This document shows positions 1 through 8,325 of a stretch of 40,491 bases of DNA, in pieces (positions within the stretch are counted from its first letter, which is position 1; the number at the start of each line of letters is the position of its first letter). This DNA is from Eubacteriales Family XIII. Incertae Sedis bacterium. GTDB taxonomy: Bacteria; Bacillota; Clostridia; Peptostreptococcales; Anaerovoracaceae. Both the position numbers and the translations under genes were made by a program. Where the stretch lies: positions 1 through 40,491 of the forward strand of contig JAIRPQ010000107.1 of assembly GCA_031256875.1 (NCBI GenBank), given 5' to 3'. The notes beneath the pieces were generated by a model that made no database searches, had not been told where the DNA came from, and was given only the letters and a program-made list of their open reading frames with translations.

Positions 1-822
1 TACGAGGGCACGAGCGAGATACAGCGCGTGGTCATCGCGGCGAACGTCGTGGGCAAGCCGCCGAAGGAAGCCGCGCTCGCGAAGGCAAAGTCCGGTGCCA
101 TCACGGGCGAGCGCAAGAAGGAAATCTTCCGCGACGGGAAGCCGAAGGACCAGGTGGACGCGCTCGTCGCAGCCCTCGTGAAGGACGGCTACGACTTCAC
201 GGTCGGCATCGACATCAACACGCCGATAGCGCAGGCGGAGCGAGTGGTCAGCGCGGGCAAGGGCATAGGCGATATCAAGAACATGAAGCTCGTCGAGAAC
301 CTCGCCATACAAGCGGGCGCGGCGATAGGTTCCTCCAGGCCGGTGGCTGAAACGCTGAAATACCTGCCCATCAACCGCTATGTGGGTATGTCAGGACAGA
401 AGTTCACGGGCAATCTCTATATCGCGTGCGGCATATCCGGAGCGGGCCAGCACCTGAAAGGCATCAAGACCGCCAGCACGATAGTGGCCATCAACAACAA
501 CGCGAACGCGCCCATATTCAAGAACTGCGACTACGGTATCGTCGGTGACGTCATGGAGATATTGCCGCTTCTCGCGAAGGCCCTCGACAACGGCGAGCCG
601 AAGAAGCCCGCGCCGCCCATGAAGAAGGTGCGCCGCGCGACGCCGAAGAAGCTGCCGCCTGTCTGGAAGCAGCATATCTGCAACGGCTGCGGCTACGAGT
701 ACATACCGGACCTGGGCGACGAGGAAAATGGCGTAATGGCAGGCACGCTGTTCGAAAACCTGCCGGACGCGTGGATATGTCCGGAGTGTGGCGAGGAGAA
801 AGACCAGTTTATCGAAGTTTGA
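1..822 (+). CDS. Acyl-CoA dehydrogenase / ETF-alpha FAD domain / rubredoxin fusion, 3' part
   Basis: The frame is open from base 1, so the 5' part is outside the window; 273 residues are visible. Residues 1-15 read YEGTSEIQRVVIAA, the C-terminal catalytic-Glu segment of acyl-CoA dehydrogenases. After a charged linker (about 20-60), residues about 63-200 match the C-terminal FAD-binding domain of ETF alpha (GIGDIKN, GSSRPV, GISGAGQHLKG, INNNANAPIF, DYGIVGD). The N-terminal ETF-alpha domain is not in the visible linker. A Lys/Pro-rich linker leads to a rubredoxin at 225-273 with iron-binding Cys 227, 230, 260 and 263. By family knowledge, electrons would pass from acyl-CoA to the dehydrogenase flavin, the ETF-type FAD and then the rubredoxin iron. 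The flavodiiron gene that follows is the natural acceptor. Domain calls are firm; the direction of electron flow is inferred. Confidence 0.88.
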   Translation, partial: YEGTSEIQRVVIAANVVGKPPKEAALAKAKSGAITGERKKEIFRDGKPKDQVDALVAALVKDGYDFTVGIDINTPIAQAERVVSAGKGIGDIKNMKLVENLAIQAGAAIGSSRPVAETLKYLPINRYVGMSGQKFTGNLYIACGISGAGQHLKGIKTASTIVAINNNANAPIFKNCDYGIVGDVMEILPLLAKALDNGEPKKPAPPMKKVRRATPKKLPPVWKQHICNGCGYEYIPDLGDEENGVMAGTLFENLPDAWICPECGEEKDQFIEV

Positions 823-834
823 TAGGTGCTTGTC

Positions 835-935
835 TTTTTTCCGTGTGGCGGCGTTGCTGCTCGCGGGTGCGTGCTCACGTACTACTAGGTACGCTCCGCT
901 CGCACCCACTCGCGCGCCTAGCCACACGAAAAAAA
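835..935. repeat. Long imperfect palindrome between the fusion gene and fprA
   Basis: The outer arms are T6-CCGTGTGGC (835-849) and GCCACACG-A7 (921-935). Inner arms include GGGTGCG (865-871) against CGCACCC (901-907) and CGTAC/GTACG around a centre near 885. The whole ~100 bp can fold into one long cruciform or RNA hairpin. The T-run is before the stem on the plus strand and the A-run after it, so this is not a standard intrinsic terminator. It may be a dispersed palindromic repeat or an mRNA-stabilising structure. Confidence 0.7.
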
Positions 936-945
936 TCCCGCGCAC

Positions 946-982
946 TATAACATTTAACATTTATTAATGATCTTACAGGAGG
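946..982 (+). promoter_or_regulatory. Possible -10 and strong ribosome site of fprA
   Basis: TATAAC at 946-951 resembles a -10 box, but no good -35 box is seen because that position falls inside the palindrome. AGGAGG at 977-982 is a strong Shine-Dalgarno sequence 9 bases before the ATG at 992 and decides the start of fprA. The ribosome site is clear; the promoter is weak inference. Confidence 0.4.
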
Positions 983-991
983 TATATAGAT

Positions 992-2233
992 ATGCACAGT
1001 GTTAGGTTAATCACAGACAATCTTTACTGGGTCGGGGCGAACGAACATCGCCTTGAGCTTTTTGAAAACATACACCCGCTGGACGGCATCGGGGTGTCCT
1101 ACAATTCTTATCTGCTGCTCGACAAGAAAACCGTGCTGTTCGACACGGTGGACTGGGCTGTGTGCCGGCAGTATCTTGAGAACATCGAGTTCGTGCTGGC
1201 CGGCAGGCCGCTCGACTATCTCGTCATCAACCATCTTGAGCCCGACCACGCGGCTTCCATTGAGGAAGTGCTGATCCGGCATCCCGAAACGACGGTCATC
1301 TCGAACGAGAAAGCCTTCATGCAGATGAGGCAGTTCGGCTTTGGCGATGTCATCGACGGGCGTTACGACGAAGTGCAGGAAGGCGACACGCGGACATTTG
1401 GCGACCATACGGTGGCATGGGTCTACGCGCCGATGGTTCACTGGCCGGAAGCTATGGTGGCGCTCGACGTGACGAACGGTGCGCTGTTCTCGGCTGACGG
1501 GTTCGGTTCGTTCAAGGCGCTCGACGGCGTGCTGTTCGCGGACGAGGTGGATTTCGACCGTGACTGGCTCGACGAAGCCCGCCGCTACCTGACCAATATC
1601 GTCGGCAAATACGGGCCGCATATCCAGGCGCTTCTCGCGAAGGCCGGCCCGCTGCTGCCTCAGGTCAAATACATCTGCCCCTTGCACGGACCCGTCTGGC
1701 GCGAGGACTTCGGTTACATCATCGGCAAATACGACAAATGGAGCAGGTACGAGCCGGAGGTCAACGGCGTGCTCATCATCTACGCTTCGATGTACGGCAA
1801 CACGGAGAGCGCGGCGGTCGCACTTGCGGCGAAGCTGCGCGAGCGCGGCGTGAAGGATGTCAAGGTGCGCGACGTGTCGAACACACACGTGTCGTGGCTC
1901 ATCTCGGAGACCTTCAAGTACAGCCATGTCGTGATAGCGTCCGTGACCTACAACCTCGGAATCTATCCGCTCATACACAACTACCTGATGGACATGAAGG
2001 CGCTGAACGTGCAGCAGCGCACGTTCGCTGTTATCGAAAACGGCACATGGGCGCCGAAGGCAGGCGACCTCATCCGCGAATTTCTCGACAAGGAATTGAA
2101 GCAGATGACCGTGCTGAACGACGAGCTGACCATCAACTCGCATCTCTCGGCCGACAATGAATCCGAGATGGACTCAATGGCCGACAGCATAGCGGATTCG
2201 GTGAAATCCGAAAACGCCGCGAAGGTAGAGTAA
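992..2233 (+). CDS. fprA: Flavodiiron protein (A-type flavoprotein, O2/NO reductase)
   Basis: 413 residues. The N-terminal metallo-beta-lactamase-like domain carries the diiron ligand pattern: H81-x-E83-x-D85-H86 in NHLEPDHAAS, H150 in PMVHWPE, D169 in SADGFGSF and H232 in CPLHGPVW. A flavodoxin domain starts near residue 258, with the FMN loop YASMYGNTESAA. The last ~30 residues are an acidic tail without a known domain. Flavodiiron proteins reduce O2 to water or NO to N2O in the cytoplasm, usually taking electrons from rubredoxin. The gene directly upstream encodes a protein ending in a rubredoxin domain, which supplies a likely partner. All metal ligands are present, so the enzyme should be active. 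Choice between O2 and NO as substrate cannot be made from sequence. Confidence 0.95.
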   Translation: MHSVRLITDNLYWVGANEHRLELFENIHPLDGIGVSYNSYLLLDKKTVLFDTVDWAVCRQYLENIEFVLAGRPLDYLVINHLEPDHAASIEEVLIRHPETTVISNEKAFMQMRQFGFGDVIDGRYDEVQEGDTRTFGDHTVAWVYAPMVHWPEAMVALDVTNGALFSADGFGSFKALDGVLFADEVDFDRDWLDEARRYLTNIVGKYGPHIQALLAKAGPLLPQVKYICPLHGPVWREDFGYIIGKYDKWSRYEPEVNGVLIIYASMYGNTESAAVALAAKLRERGVKDVKVRDVSNTHVSWLISETFKYSHVVIASVTYNLGIYPLIHNYLMDMKALNVQQRTFAVIENGTWAPKAGDLIREFLDKELKQMTVLNDELTINSHLSADNESEMDSMADSIADSVKSENAAKVE

Positions 2234-2315
2234 CGCGGTACGCGGCTTAAAGCTGCCGCGAGCGCGGATGCGTGCGCGGAGCCGCCGTAAACCATTATCG
2301 TCTTACGCACTAAGA

Positions 2316-2347
2316 ATAGCCCGCGGGCAGCATTGCCGGCGGGCTAT
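2316..2347. terminator. Hairpin terminator between convergent fprA and the region 2 operon
   Basis: The arms ATAGCCCGC and GCGGGCTAT form a 9-bp stem, extended by GGCA/TGCC inside. On the plus strand it is followed by a T-rich stretch (CGCTTATCATTTT). It lies between genes that converge, so it may stop transcription from both sides. Confidence 0.6.
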
Positions 2348-2376
2348 CGCTTATCATTTTCGGGGGACTCCGGCAC

Positions 2377-3453
2377 CTAGCCGACTGGATTGAATCCAAG
2401 CAGGATATCCACGATGGCGTTCACCTTCTCGCGCTCGCCCACGAAAAACCACTCGCCGATGACGCTCTCGCCTTCGCTTCTTCCCGTCGCGCCGCCTATG
2501 GGGATACCGCTGTTCTCCATCTCGGCGAACCCGCCCAGCTTGCCGGAATCGTTATAGAAAAACAGCGAGCAGCCCCTATTACCGAGATCCTCGAAGGGTT
2601 CGGCGCAGTACGGCTGCGATGGGTCGTTGTAGTAATTCCTGACGATTGCGTATGCCCTGCCGTCCTCCATGCCGTTCACATACGCCGCGCGCCCGAACGT
2701 CTGTGCGCTCCGGTAGCCTGTCTTGTATCGGCAGTCGCCTGTGATTTTCAGTCTCACACAGCCACTCTCTACAGACTGATACTCATCGGTGACAGGCTCG
2801 TAGAAATCGACATAATCAAGCGAGCCGGCGAACGGCACGATGGCCTGCCCTTCCGGATTCACCTGCGCGAGGAACCACGGACCTATGAGCATTTCGTTCT
2901 CCGGTGATGTGTCGCGCAGCGCCACGCGGATATCATACCCGCCAAACGCCACACCGTCCATCAGCCTATCCGCGTCCCTGATATGCCGAATCGGGTTTTG
3001 CGCGGCATGGACATACTTGCGAATCGAAAAGCTTTTTCTCGTGATAGGCATTTCATAAACTTCGCAGTCCACGTCGGCGCTCAGCGCGAATCCCTCGCCG
3101 CTTTTCTCCAGCGAATAGTTGGCGGGGTCCAGCGACGGCTGTACTATATACGTTTCATGGAAGCGCAGCTTCTCCTTCGTGAAAAAAGCAAATTCAGGCT
3201 CGACCCAAAATCGCTCGCCTCCCATGTCGTATGCCCCGCCGCGTATAGCGTCCGCGAACGCGCTTCGGTCATTCCAAAATCCGTTCATCCACAATATGCT
3301 CTCGCTGTCAGGGCTTTCAAAGGGACCTAGCAGACGCGCACCCCTTTCGAGTATCACCACCGACAGCCCACCGCCGATTCCGAACATCTCAAATCGCAGC
3401 CCCGCTTCGCCGAGCCGTTTCAAAACCGTGGCCAGTGTGACATGGTTATTCAT
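2377..3453 (-). CDS. Uncharacterised protein of the ribose/nucleoside cluster
   Basis: 358 residues from the ATG at 3453, which has AAAGG 8 bases upstream. I do not recognise catalytic motifs. There is no signal peptide or membrane segment. The chain is rich in aromatic residues and beta-type segments (GYDIRVALRDTSPENEMLIGP, FFYNDSGKLGGFAEMEN), a texture like the sugar-mutarotase beta-sandwich superfamily. It vaguely recalls DUF proteins found beside sugar transporters. The start overlaps the ribokinase end by 8 bases, so the two are translationally coupled and this is probably the last gene of the operon. A role in sugar binding or anomer handling is a guess from context. Confidence 0.6.
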   Translation of the reverse strand: MNNHVTLATVLKRLGEAGLRFEMFGIGGGLSVVILERGARLLGPFESPDSESILWMNGFWNDRSAFADAIRGGAYDMGGERFWVEPEFAFFTKEKLRFHETYIVQPSLDPANYSLEKSGEGFALSADVDCEVYEMPITRKSFSIRKYVHAAQNPIRHIRDADRLMDGVAFGGYDIRVALRDTSPENEMLIGPWFLAQVNPEGQAIVPFAGSLDYVDFYEPVTDEYQSVESGCVRLKITGDCRYKTGYRSAQTFGRAAYVNGMEDGRAYAIVRNYYNDPSQPYCAEPFEDLGNRGCSLFFYNDSGKLGGFAEMENSGIPIGGATGRSEGESVIGEWFFVGEREKVNAIVDILLGFNPVG

Positions 3454-4384
3454 CTTCAATGCCTTTCTCTTTCAGGAAGCCCGCGATCTCCTCCTTGGTT
3501 CCGATGGACGGCTGCGCGCCCATCCTCATGGCGCAGACCGCGCCGCAGGCGTTCGCAAGCCGCAGCGTATCCGTGACCTTGCCGCCGCCCGCGAGCCCGA
3601 CCGCGAAGCCCGCGTTGAAGCAGTCACCCGCCGCGGTCGTGTCGAGCGCGTCGATGCGAAACGCACCCACCAGTGCTTCTTCCCTGCCGTCGTAGTAATA
3701 CGCGCCTTCTTCGCCGAGCGTTATGCAGACGCCGCCGACGCCCCTGTCCAAAAACCATTCCGCCGATGCCCGCGCCCAATCTTCCAGCGTGCGCCCGTCC
3801 CTGCTGATGCCCGTATAGACCTCGCACTCGGTTTCGTTCGGCGTTATGAAATCAATCATCGCGAACAATTCGTTTTTCAGCGGCAGCGCGGGGGCGGGGT
3901 TCAGTATGGACTTTACGCCCTTCTTGCGCGCCAGCCCCAGCCCGTATTCTACGGCGTCCATGTTTATCTCGTTTTGCATCACGAGAAAGTCAGAGCCGGC
4001 GATGGTCTGCGCAGCCGCTTCAATATGATCTCCGGTCACGCGCATATTCGCGCCGGCCGAGTGAACCAGCATATTGCGGCCGCCCTGGTCGACAAATATG
4101 GAGCATATGCCCGACTGAGCCTCCTTCATTTTATATAAATAATCGGTGTGGACGCCGCGGCTTTTCAGCGACGCTTCCAAAACGCTGCCGGATTCATCTT
4201 CGCCTACGCACCCGACAAACCACGTCTGGGCACCGAGCAATGCCGCCTGCACCGCCTGGTTCGCGCCCTTGCCCCCGGGTATCCACTCCACGCCAAGACC
4301 TTCCACCGTCTCGCCCACCGCGGGTAGCCTTTTCGCCTTCGATACGATGTCATGATTGATGCTGCCTAACACTGTAATTCTCAA
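3446..4384 (-). CDS. rbsK: Ribokinase-type PfkB sugar kinase
   Basis: 312 residues, normal for ribokinase. The N-terminal ITVLGSINHD and GGKGANQA segments form the sugar-binding half. The C-terminal DTTAAGDCFN is the PfkB signature with the catalytic Asp; the usual Gly is replaced by Ala in DTTAAGD. The start is a TTG at 4384 with AGGAG 9 bases upstream. It would phosphorylate ribose, or a related sugar, with ATP in the cytoplasm. Its neighbours are an RbsABC-type importer and, beyond the repressor, a nucleoside hydrolase, which fits ribose entering from outside or from nucleosides. Ribose specificity is inferred; other PfkB sugars remain possible. Confidence 0.9.
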   Translation of the reverse strand: MRITVLGSINHDIVSKAKRLPAVGETVEGLGVEWIPGGKGANQAVQAALLGAQTWFVGCVGEDESGSVLEASLKSRGVHTDYLYKMKEAQSGICSIFVDQGGRNMLVHSAGANMRVTGDHIEAAAQTIAGSDFLVMQNEINMDAVEYGLGLARKKGVKSILNPAPALPLKNELFAMIDFITPNETECEVYTGISRDGRTLEDWARASAEWFLDRGVGGVCITLGEEGAYYYDGREEALVGAFRIDALDTTAAGDCFNAGFAVGLAGGGKVTDTLRLANACGAVCAMRMGAQPSIGTKEEIAGFLKEKGIEDE

Positions 4385-4411
4385 TTTGTAATTCTCCTGT
4401 TTGGGTGTATG

Positions 4412-5743
4412 TCACCTATAAATCTCCGCAATAACTTCCTTAGCTATATCTGTCCACCGCCAGAGCCTGTGTGGTTCGTATTGTACGGTGCTGATATCTT
4501 TTAGAATAATCTCCACGCAGCAACCTTTCAGCTGCAAGAGGTCGCCGCGCAGATATTCGCGGATAGCGTCCTCGTCGAAATGCGGCGTCGAGACCATGGC
4601 GGACGAGGGCTTGTATGACACCGCGTACTTCCCCTTCATCCGCTCCGCCGCCCTGCTCTTGTCCGCCCACGGGCTGACGGATATCTTGCGCAGGTTCGGT
4701 ATCTTCGCAATCTCGTCCATCTTTCCGTCCAGCGGTTCACAGCAGCCGTAATATGCAAGCCCGAACCGTTCGAGCCATCTGCGCTCATAGTCTATGCCAA
4801 ATTCCTCGTGCATCGCGGGCGAGACGGACGCGAATATCTGGGGGGTCGCGCTGCCCCACATATCCTCAGTCCGAATGCGGGCGGGGTCACAGTCAGGCTT
4901 TGGCAGGCCGCTCACGTAACCGTATCCGCCCGAGCCCACCCTCACATTGATGTCGTTACGCGCGAGCAGGTTCAGCTCGATGAATTGATCAAGTGCGCCG
5001 AGCGAACAGCTGACGAGCCTGTCTATCAGCTTGTGCATGAGGTCAGGCTTCAGAGCCAGATCCAGCAGCGTCGGTTCAGCTCCCTTCCACATCACGATGT
5101 CGTCCCACGGCGCGAACCAAAATCCCGTGACACCCCTCGTTTCAACCGGAAGGATGGAGTCGAATATCTCCGCGTACAAATCGCGGAACGCCTTCGTCCG
5201 CTGCGGGTCATGGCGTATGACGGGCGTCTCTATACGTTCTATGTCGTCCTCCGTGCGGATGATATCCTCAAAATGCCTGGACGCAATGGTGTTCTCCGCA
5301 TCCGTCTCTCTCACTTCCGCTTCAATCTGAAGGCCGTATCCGGAGTTTTCAAGTATGACGGGCGCATAGAAAACCGGATCTATCACCATGTCCCCGCGCA
5401 TGTGATTCCACTGGTACAGCGTCTTTCGCATCTCGGACTCAATCCTGCGCGCCACGTCGCTCTCGCACTTCATCGTCAGCTCGCCGTTGACATCCATCTC
5501 ATGCCAGGGGATTTCATTCATCCAGATGGTTGGCTTATCCCATGTTAAATTATTTATATTATTCCAATTATTAACTACACGCTCTCTGCCGCTGTCGCTT
5601 CCCGCTTCCGCGTAGCGCTTGGCCAGCTCCCGCAGCACCGCGATGTCGCCTTCGGAAATATCGAGCGCTATGTCCTTCTGCGTTTCATGCGGCGTGAACA
5701 GCAGAAACGGTGTGTCATTAAATAATGAAGATTTCGTAGCCAT
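4412..5743 (-). CDS. URO-D-family protein (methyltransferase-like), paralog 1
   Basis: 443 residues. The long C-terminal half has the uroporphyrinogen decarboxylase / MtaA-CmuA fold pattern. YYGCCEPLDGKMDEI is a Cys-containing loop as in corrinoid-linked methyltransferase relatives, followed by LRKISVSPWAD. The N-terminus has the ISEGDIAVLRELAKRYAE pattern also seen in the partial gene at 40304. Proteins of this kind are often named trimethylamine corrinoid protein 2-like, but neither a corrinoid protein nor haem genes are nearby. It sits between the permease and ribokinase genes, 27 bases before the kinase, so it likely belongs to the sugar pathway. Its reaction is unknown; a methyl transfer or decarboxylation on the imported compound is possible. 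Confidence 0.8.
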   Translation of the reverse strand: MATKSSLFNDTPFLLFTPHETQKDIALDISEGDIAVLRELAKRYAEAGSDSGRERVVNNWNNINNLTWDKPTIWMNEIPWHEMDVNGELTMKCESDVARRIESEMRKTLYQWNHMRGDMVIDPVFYAPVILENSGYGLQIEAEVRETDAENTIASRHFEDIIRTEDDIERIETPVIRHDPQRTKAFRDLYAEIFDSILPVETRGVTGFWFAPWDDIVMWKGAEPTLLDLALKPDLMHKLIDRLVSCSLGALDQFIELNLLARNDINVRVGSGGYGYVSGLPKPDCDPARIRTEDMWGSATPQIFASVSPAMHEEFGIDYERRWLERFGLAYYGCCEPLDGKMDEIAKIPNLRKISVSPWADKSRAAERMKGKYAVSYKPSSAMVSTPHFDEDAIREYLRGDLLQLKGCCVEIILKDISTVQYEPHRLWRWTDIAKEVIAEIYR

Positions 5744-5759
5744 GTCCAGCCCTCCTTTC

Positions 5760-5806
5760 CTTATACTGCTTCGCCTTATCCCTGTTCACATTATCCCTGC
5801 TTCACC
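5760..5806. repeat. Three imperfect 15-17 bp tandem units in the permease/URO-D gap
   Basis: On the minus strand the units read GGTGAAGCAGGGATAAT, GTGAACAGGGATAAG and GCGAAGCAGTATAAG, side by side. They end just before the AGGAGG-like ribosome site of the URO-D-family gene (ATG at 5743). They could arise by replication slippage or bind a regulator; nothing here decides it. Confidence 0.6.
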
Positions 5807-5821
5807 TTCTCACGATTCGCC

Positions 5822-6826
5822 TTATCTTAATTCGCCCTTGTTCTGCACGCTGTTCAGATAGACCGCCGCGAAGATGACTATACCGCGGACCACAGTATAC
5901 ATATACATGTTCGCCCTCGCCATGACCAGCCCGTTCTCAATCACCATGATGATGACCACGCCGATGAACGCCCCGGGAAACGCGCTGCCGCGCCCTCCGA
6001 ACAGGCTGACGCCGCCCAGCACCACGGCGCATATGATGATGAACTCCGTGCCCTGCGCGAATATGGGCGGTATGCCGCCGACTTGCACACCTGAAATCAG
6101 TCCCGACAGCCCCGCGAACGCCCCGCATACAAGATACGAGAAAAATACGTTCCTGTTGACCTTGATGCCGAGCACCTCCGCCGCCTGGCGGTTGTTGCCT
6201 ATGGCGAAAAGCTGCCTGCCCCAAACGCTCTTAGTCAGAAGGAGCTGCGAAACGGCCATCACGACGATGAGCACGACGACTATCACGGGCAGGAAGCCGA
6301 ACAGGTAAGTCTTTGTGAGGATAGCACCCACGTCGTTGTTGAAGAAAATCGGTTTGATTCCTACGACGGAAATACTGAGCCCCCTGATGACGTAGAGCAT
6401 CGCGAGCGTGACTATCAGCGGCGCGACCTTCAGCTTCGCAATGAATATACCGTTGACCGCGCCGACGGCCGCCCCGCTCAGGAGCGAGACCGCGAACGCA
6501 CCCAAAAGGCCCATGCCGCTGTTCGCTAGCGTCGCGGCGATGACCGCCGTCATGTATATGATAGAGCCCATGGAGACATCTATGCCGCCGGTCACCATCA
6601 CGAATACGAGACCGGCCGCGGCGATGCCCGTCGACGCGGTCTGCCGCAAGATATTCATGATATTGTCCTGCGATACAAAATTTTGATTGAACTGCGAAAA
6701 GGCGATAATCAGCGCGGCCAACACGATATACAGGCCGTATTTGTAGAACAGTTCAAACACCTGATCCTTGCGTCTCATCGCTTGGTATTTTGCGTAGGCC
6801 GCATTAGTTTCCGGTTCGGGCAGCAT
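5822..6826 (-). CDS. RbsC-type sugar ABC transporter permease (second permease)
   Basis: 334 residues from the ATG at 6826. That ATG shares one base with the stop codon of the ATPase gene (TAATG), with AGGAG just upstream; a longer upstream reading is excluded by this. About eight to ten hydrophobic segments begin at YGLYIVLAALIIAF. The branched-chain/ribose permease pattern is visible: LRQTASTGIAAAGLVFVMVTGG, the loop RQLFAIGNNRQAAEVLGI that meets the ATPase, and the late GGRGSAFPGAFIGV segment. It forms the membrane channel with the permease at 8318, probably as a heterodimer. Substrate class is ribose or a nucleoside by context. Confidence 0.93.
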   Translation of the reverse strand: MLPEPETNAAYAKYQAMRRKDQVFELFYKYGLYIVLAALIIAFSQFNQNFVSQDNIMNILRQTASTGIAAAGLVFVMVTGGIDVSMGSIIYMTAVIAATLANSGMGLLGAFAVSLLSGAAVGAVNGIFIAKLKVAPLIVTLAMLYVIRGLSISVVGIKPIFFNNDVGAILTKTYLFGFLPVIVVVLIVVMAVSQLLLTKSVWGRQLFAIGNNRQAAEVLGIKVNRNVFFSYLVCGAFAGLSGLISGVQVGGIPPIFAQGTEFIIICAVVLGGVSLFGGRGSAFPGAFIGVVIIMVIENGLVMARANMYMYTVVRGIVIFAAVYLNSVQNKGELR

Positions 6827-8325
6827 TATCTTTCTCCTATAGCAAGCTTTATCAGCGTTTCCTGCGAATAATCGGGCCGGTCTACCCCGCCCGCTATGCG
6901 CCCGCTGTTCATTACCAATATCCTGTCGCAAACGCCCATCAGTTCTTCCATCTCGGACGAGATGAACAGAACGGACGAGCCGTTCTTCGCCAGCTCGTTG
7001 ATATGTGTGTATATCTCGTATTTCGCGCCTACGTCAACTCCGCGCGTCGGCTCGTCTATCAGAAACACGGTGGGGTTTATCATCAGCCATTTCCCGATGA
7101 CGACCTTCTGCTGGTTCCCGCCCGAAAGCGAGCCTACGGGCTGCCGACGCAGACTGTATGTCCTGATATTCAGGCGTTCTTTCATCTGTTTGGATTTTTC
7201 GCTCGCGAGCTTTCTGTTCAGCGCGCCCAGTCTCCGCTTCATATTCTTCAGGTCTACTATGATGAGATTGTCCTCTACCGATTTCGGCATCAGCAGCCCG
7301 TTGTCGCGGCGGCTCTCCGTGATGTAAGCCATGCCCGTGCGGACCCACTGGAGCGGCTTCGCGCCCTTCTTTTCCTCTCCGTCAAAAACGATTTTGCCCG
7401 AGTCAGGCTTGTCTATCCCGAACAATATATGCGCCAGCTCGCTCCTGCCCGCGCCCATGAGACCGAACAGTCCGACTATCTCGCCCTTCCGCAGCGAGAA
7501 GGAGATGTCGTCCACCACGCCGCGCTTCGTGATGCCGTGTACGCCGAACACTTCATCTCCGAGGGACTTTTCTACATACGGATAGAGCTGGCTGATTTCC
7601 CTGCCAATCATGCGGCTTATCATCTCGTCTTTTGTGATCCGCGATACGGGCAGCTGCTCGCCGATGGTCTCGCCATTTCGCAGCACCGCTACCTCGTCGC
7701 ACATATCCATGATATCGTCGAGCGCGTGCGAGATAAAAATAATGGCGACGCCCTGCGTTTTCAGTTCGCGCATCAAATCGAACAACACCTTCTTCTCACT
7801 GTTCGAGAGCGACGTGGTAGGCTCGTCCATGATTATTATTCTCGCGTTCTGCGCGATGGCCTTCGCTATTTCGATGAGCTGTCTCACTCCTATCGGGACA
7901 TTCTCCACGAGAGTGTTCGCGCGGGCGTTAATGTTCAGGCGCTTCAATATACCGTTCGTCTCCTTCCGCCTGGCCTGCGCGGAAACGAAGCCAAACCGGT
8001 GGTGCTTCCCCGAGTCGATGAACATATTCTCAGCGACGCTCATGTTCGAGAACAGGTTCAGCTCCTGGTGGATGAACGCTATCCCCGCCCGCTTCGAGTC
8101 CGCCGGATTCTTCGGGTCGTAGGGTTCGCCGAACAGCTCCATGCTGCCCGAGCTCATGCGGTGTATTCCGCCCAGGATGTTCATCAGCGTGGATTTCCCC
8201 GCGCCGTTCTCGCCGACAAGCCCGAGGATGTGCCGGTCGCAGAGACGCAGGTTCACGTTTCGCAGGACTTCGATGCCCGAGAAGTCCTTGCACACATCCG
8301 TCAGTTTCAATATCTCCCTATGCAT
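6826..8325 (-). CDS. RbsA/MglA-type sugar ABC transporter ATPase (two ATP-binding halves)
   Basis: 499 residues with two nucleotide-binding halves. The first has Walker A GENGAGKST, Walker B IIIMDEPTTSL and a degenerate signature (PIGVRQLIEIAKAIA). The second has the degenerate Walker A GLMGAGRSEL, a clean signature LSGGNQQKVVIG and Walker B FLIDEPTRGVD. This asymmetry is usual in the family. The start is ATG 8325 with GGGAGGG 9 bases upstream; it overlaps the upstream permease gene by 8 bases and the downstream one by one, showing tight coupling. It drives import through the flanking permeases. Confidence 0.95.
   Translation of the reverse strand: MHREILKLTDVCKDFSGIEVLRNVNLRLCDRHILGLVGENGAGKSTLMNILGGIHRMSSGSMELFGEPYDPKNPADSKRAGIAFIHQELNLFSNMSVAENMFIDSGKHHRFGFVSAQARRKETNGILKRLNINARANTLVENVPIGVRQLIEIAKAIAQNARIIIMDEPTTSLSNSEKKVLFDLMRELKTQGVAIIFISHALDDIMDMCDEVAVLRNGETIGEQLPVSRITKDEMISRMIGREISQLYPYVEKSLGDEVFGVHGITKRGVVDDISFSLRKGEIVGLFGLMGAGRSELAHILFGIDKPDSGKIVFDGEEKKGAKPLQWVRTGMAYITESRRDNGLLMPKSVEDNLIIVDLKNMKRRLGALNRKLASEKSKQMKERLNIRTYSLRRQPVGSLSGGNQQKVVIGKWLMINPTVFLIDEPTRGVDVGAKYEIYTHINELAKNGSSVLFISSEMEELMGVCDRILVMNSGRIAGGVDRPDYSQETLIKLAIGER

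Noticed and set aside
835..935. Intrinsic terminator
   Set aside because: On the plus strand the stem is preceded by T's and followed by A's, the reverse of what termination of the upstream gene needs.
1007..2143. Minus-strand open frame inside fprA
   Set aside because: The composition is Arg/His/Val-rich shadow coding opposite a gene with complete diiron ligands.
3119..4138. Long plus-strand open frame opposite the ribokinase and its neighbour
   Set aside because: It has no ribosome site or recognisable motif and lies antisense to two well-supported genes. GC-rich antisense frames are common here; similar cases at 7003-8379, 13377-14555, 15330-16361, 17786-18820 and 33216-34286 were rejected for the same reason.
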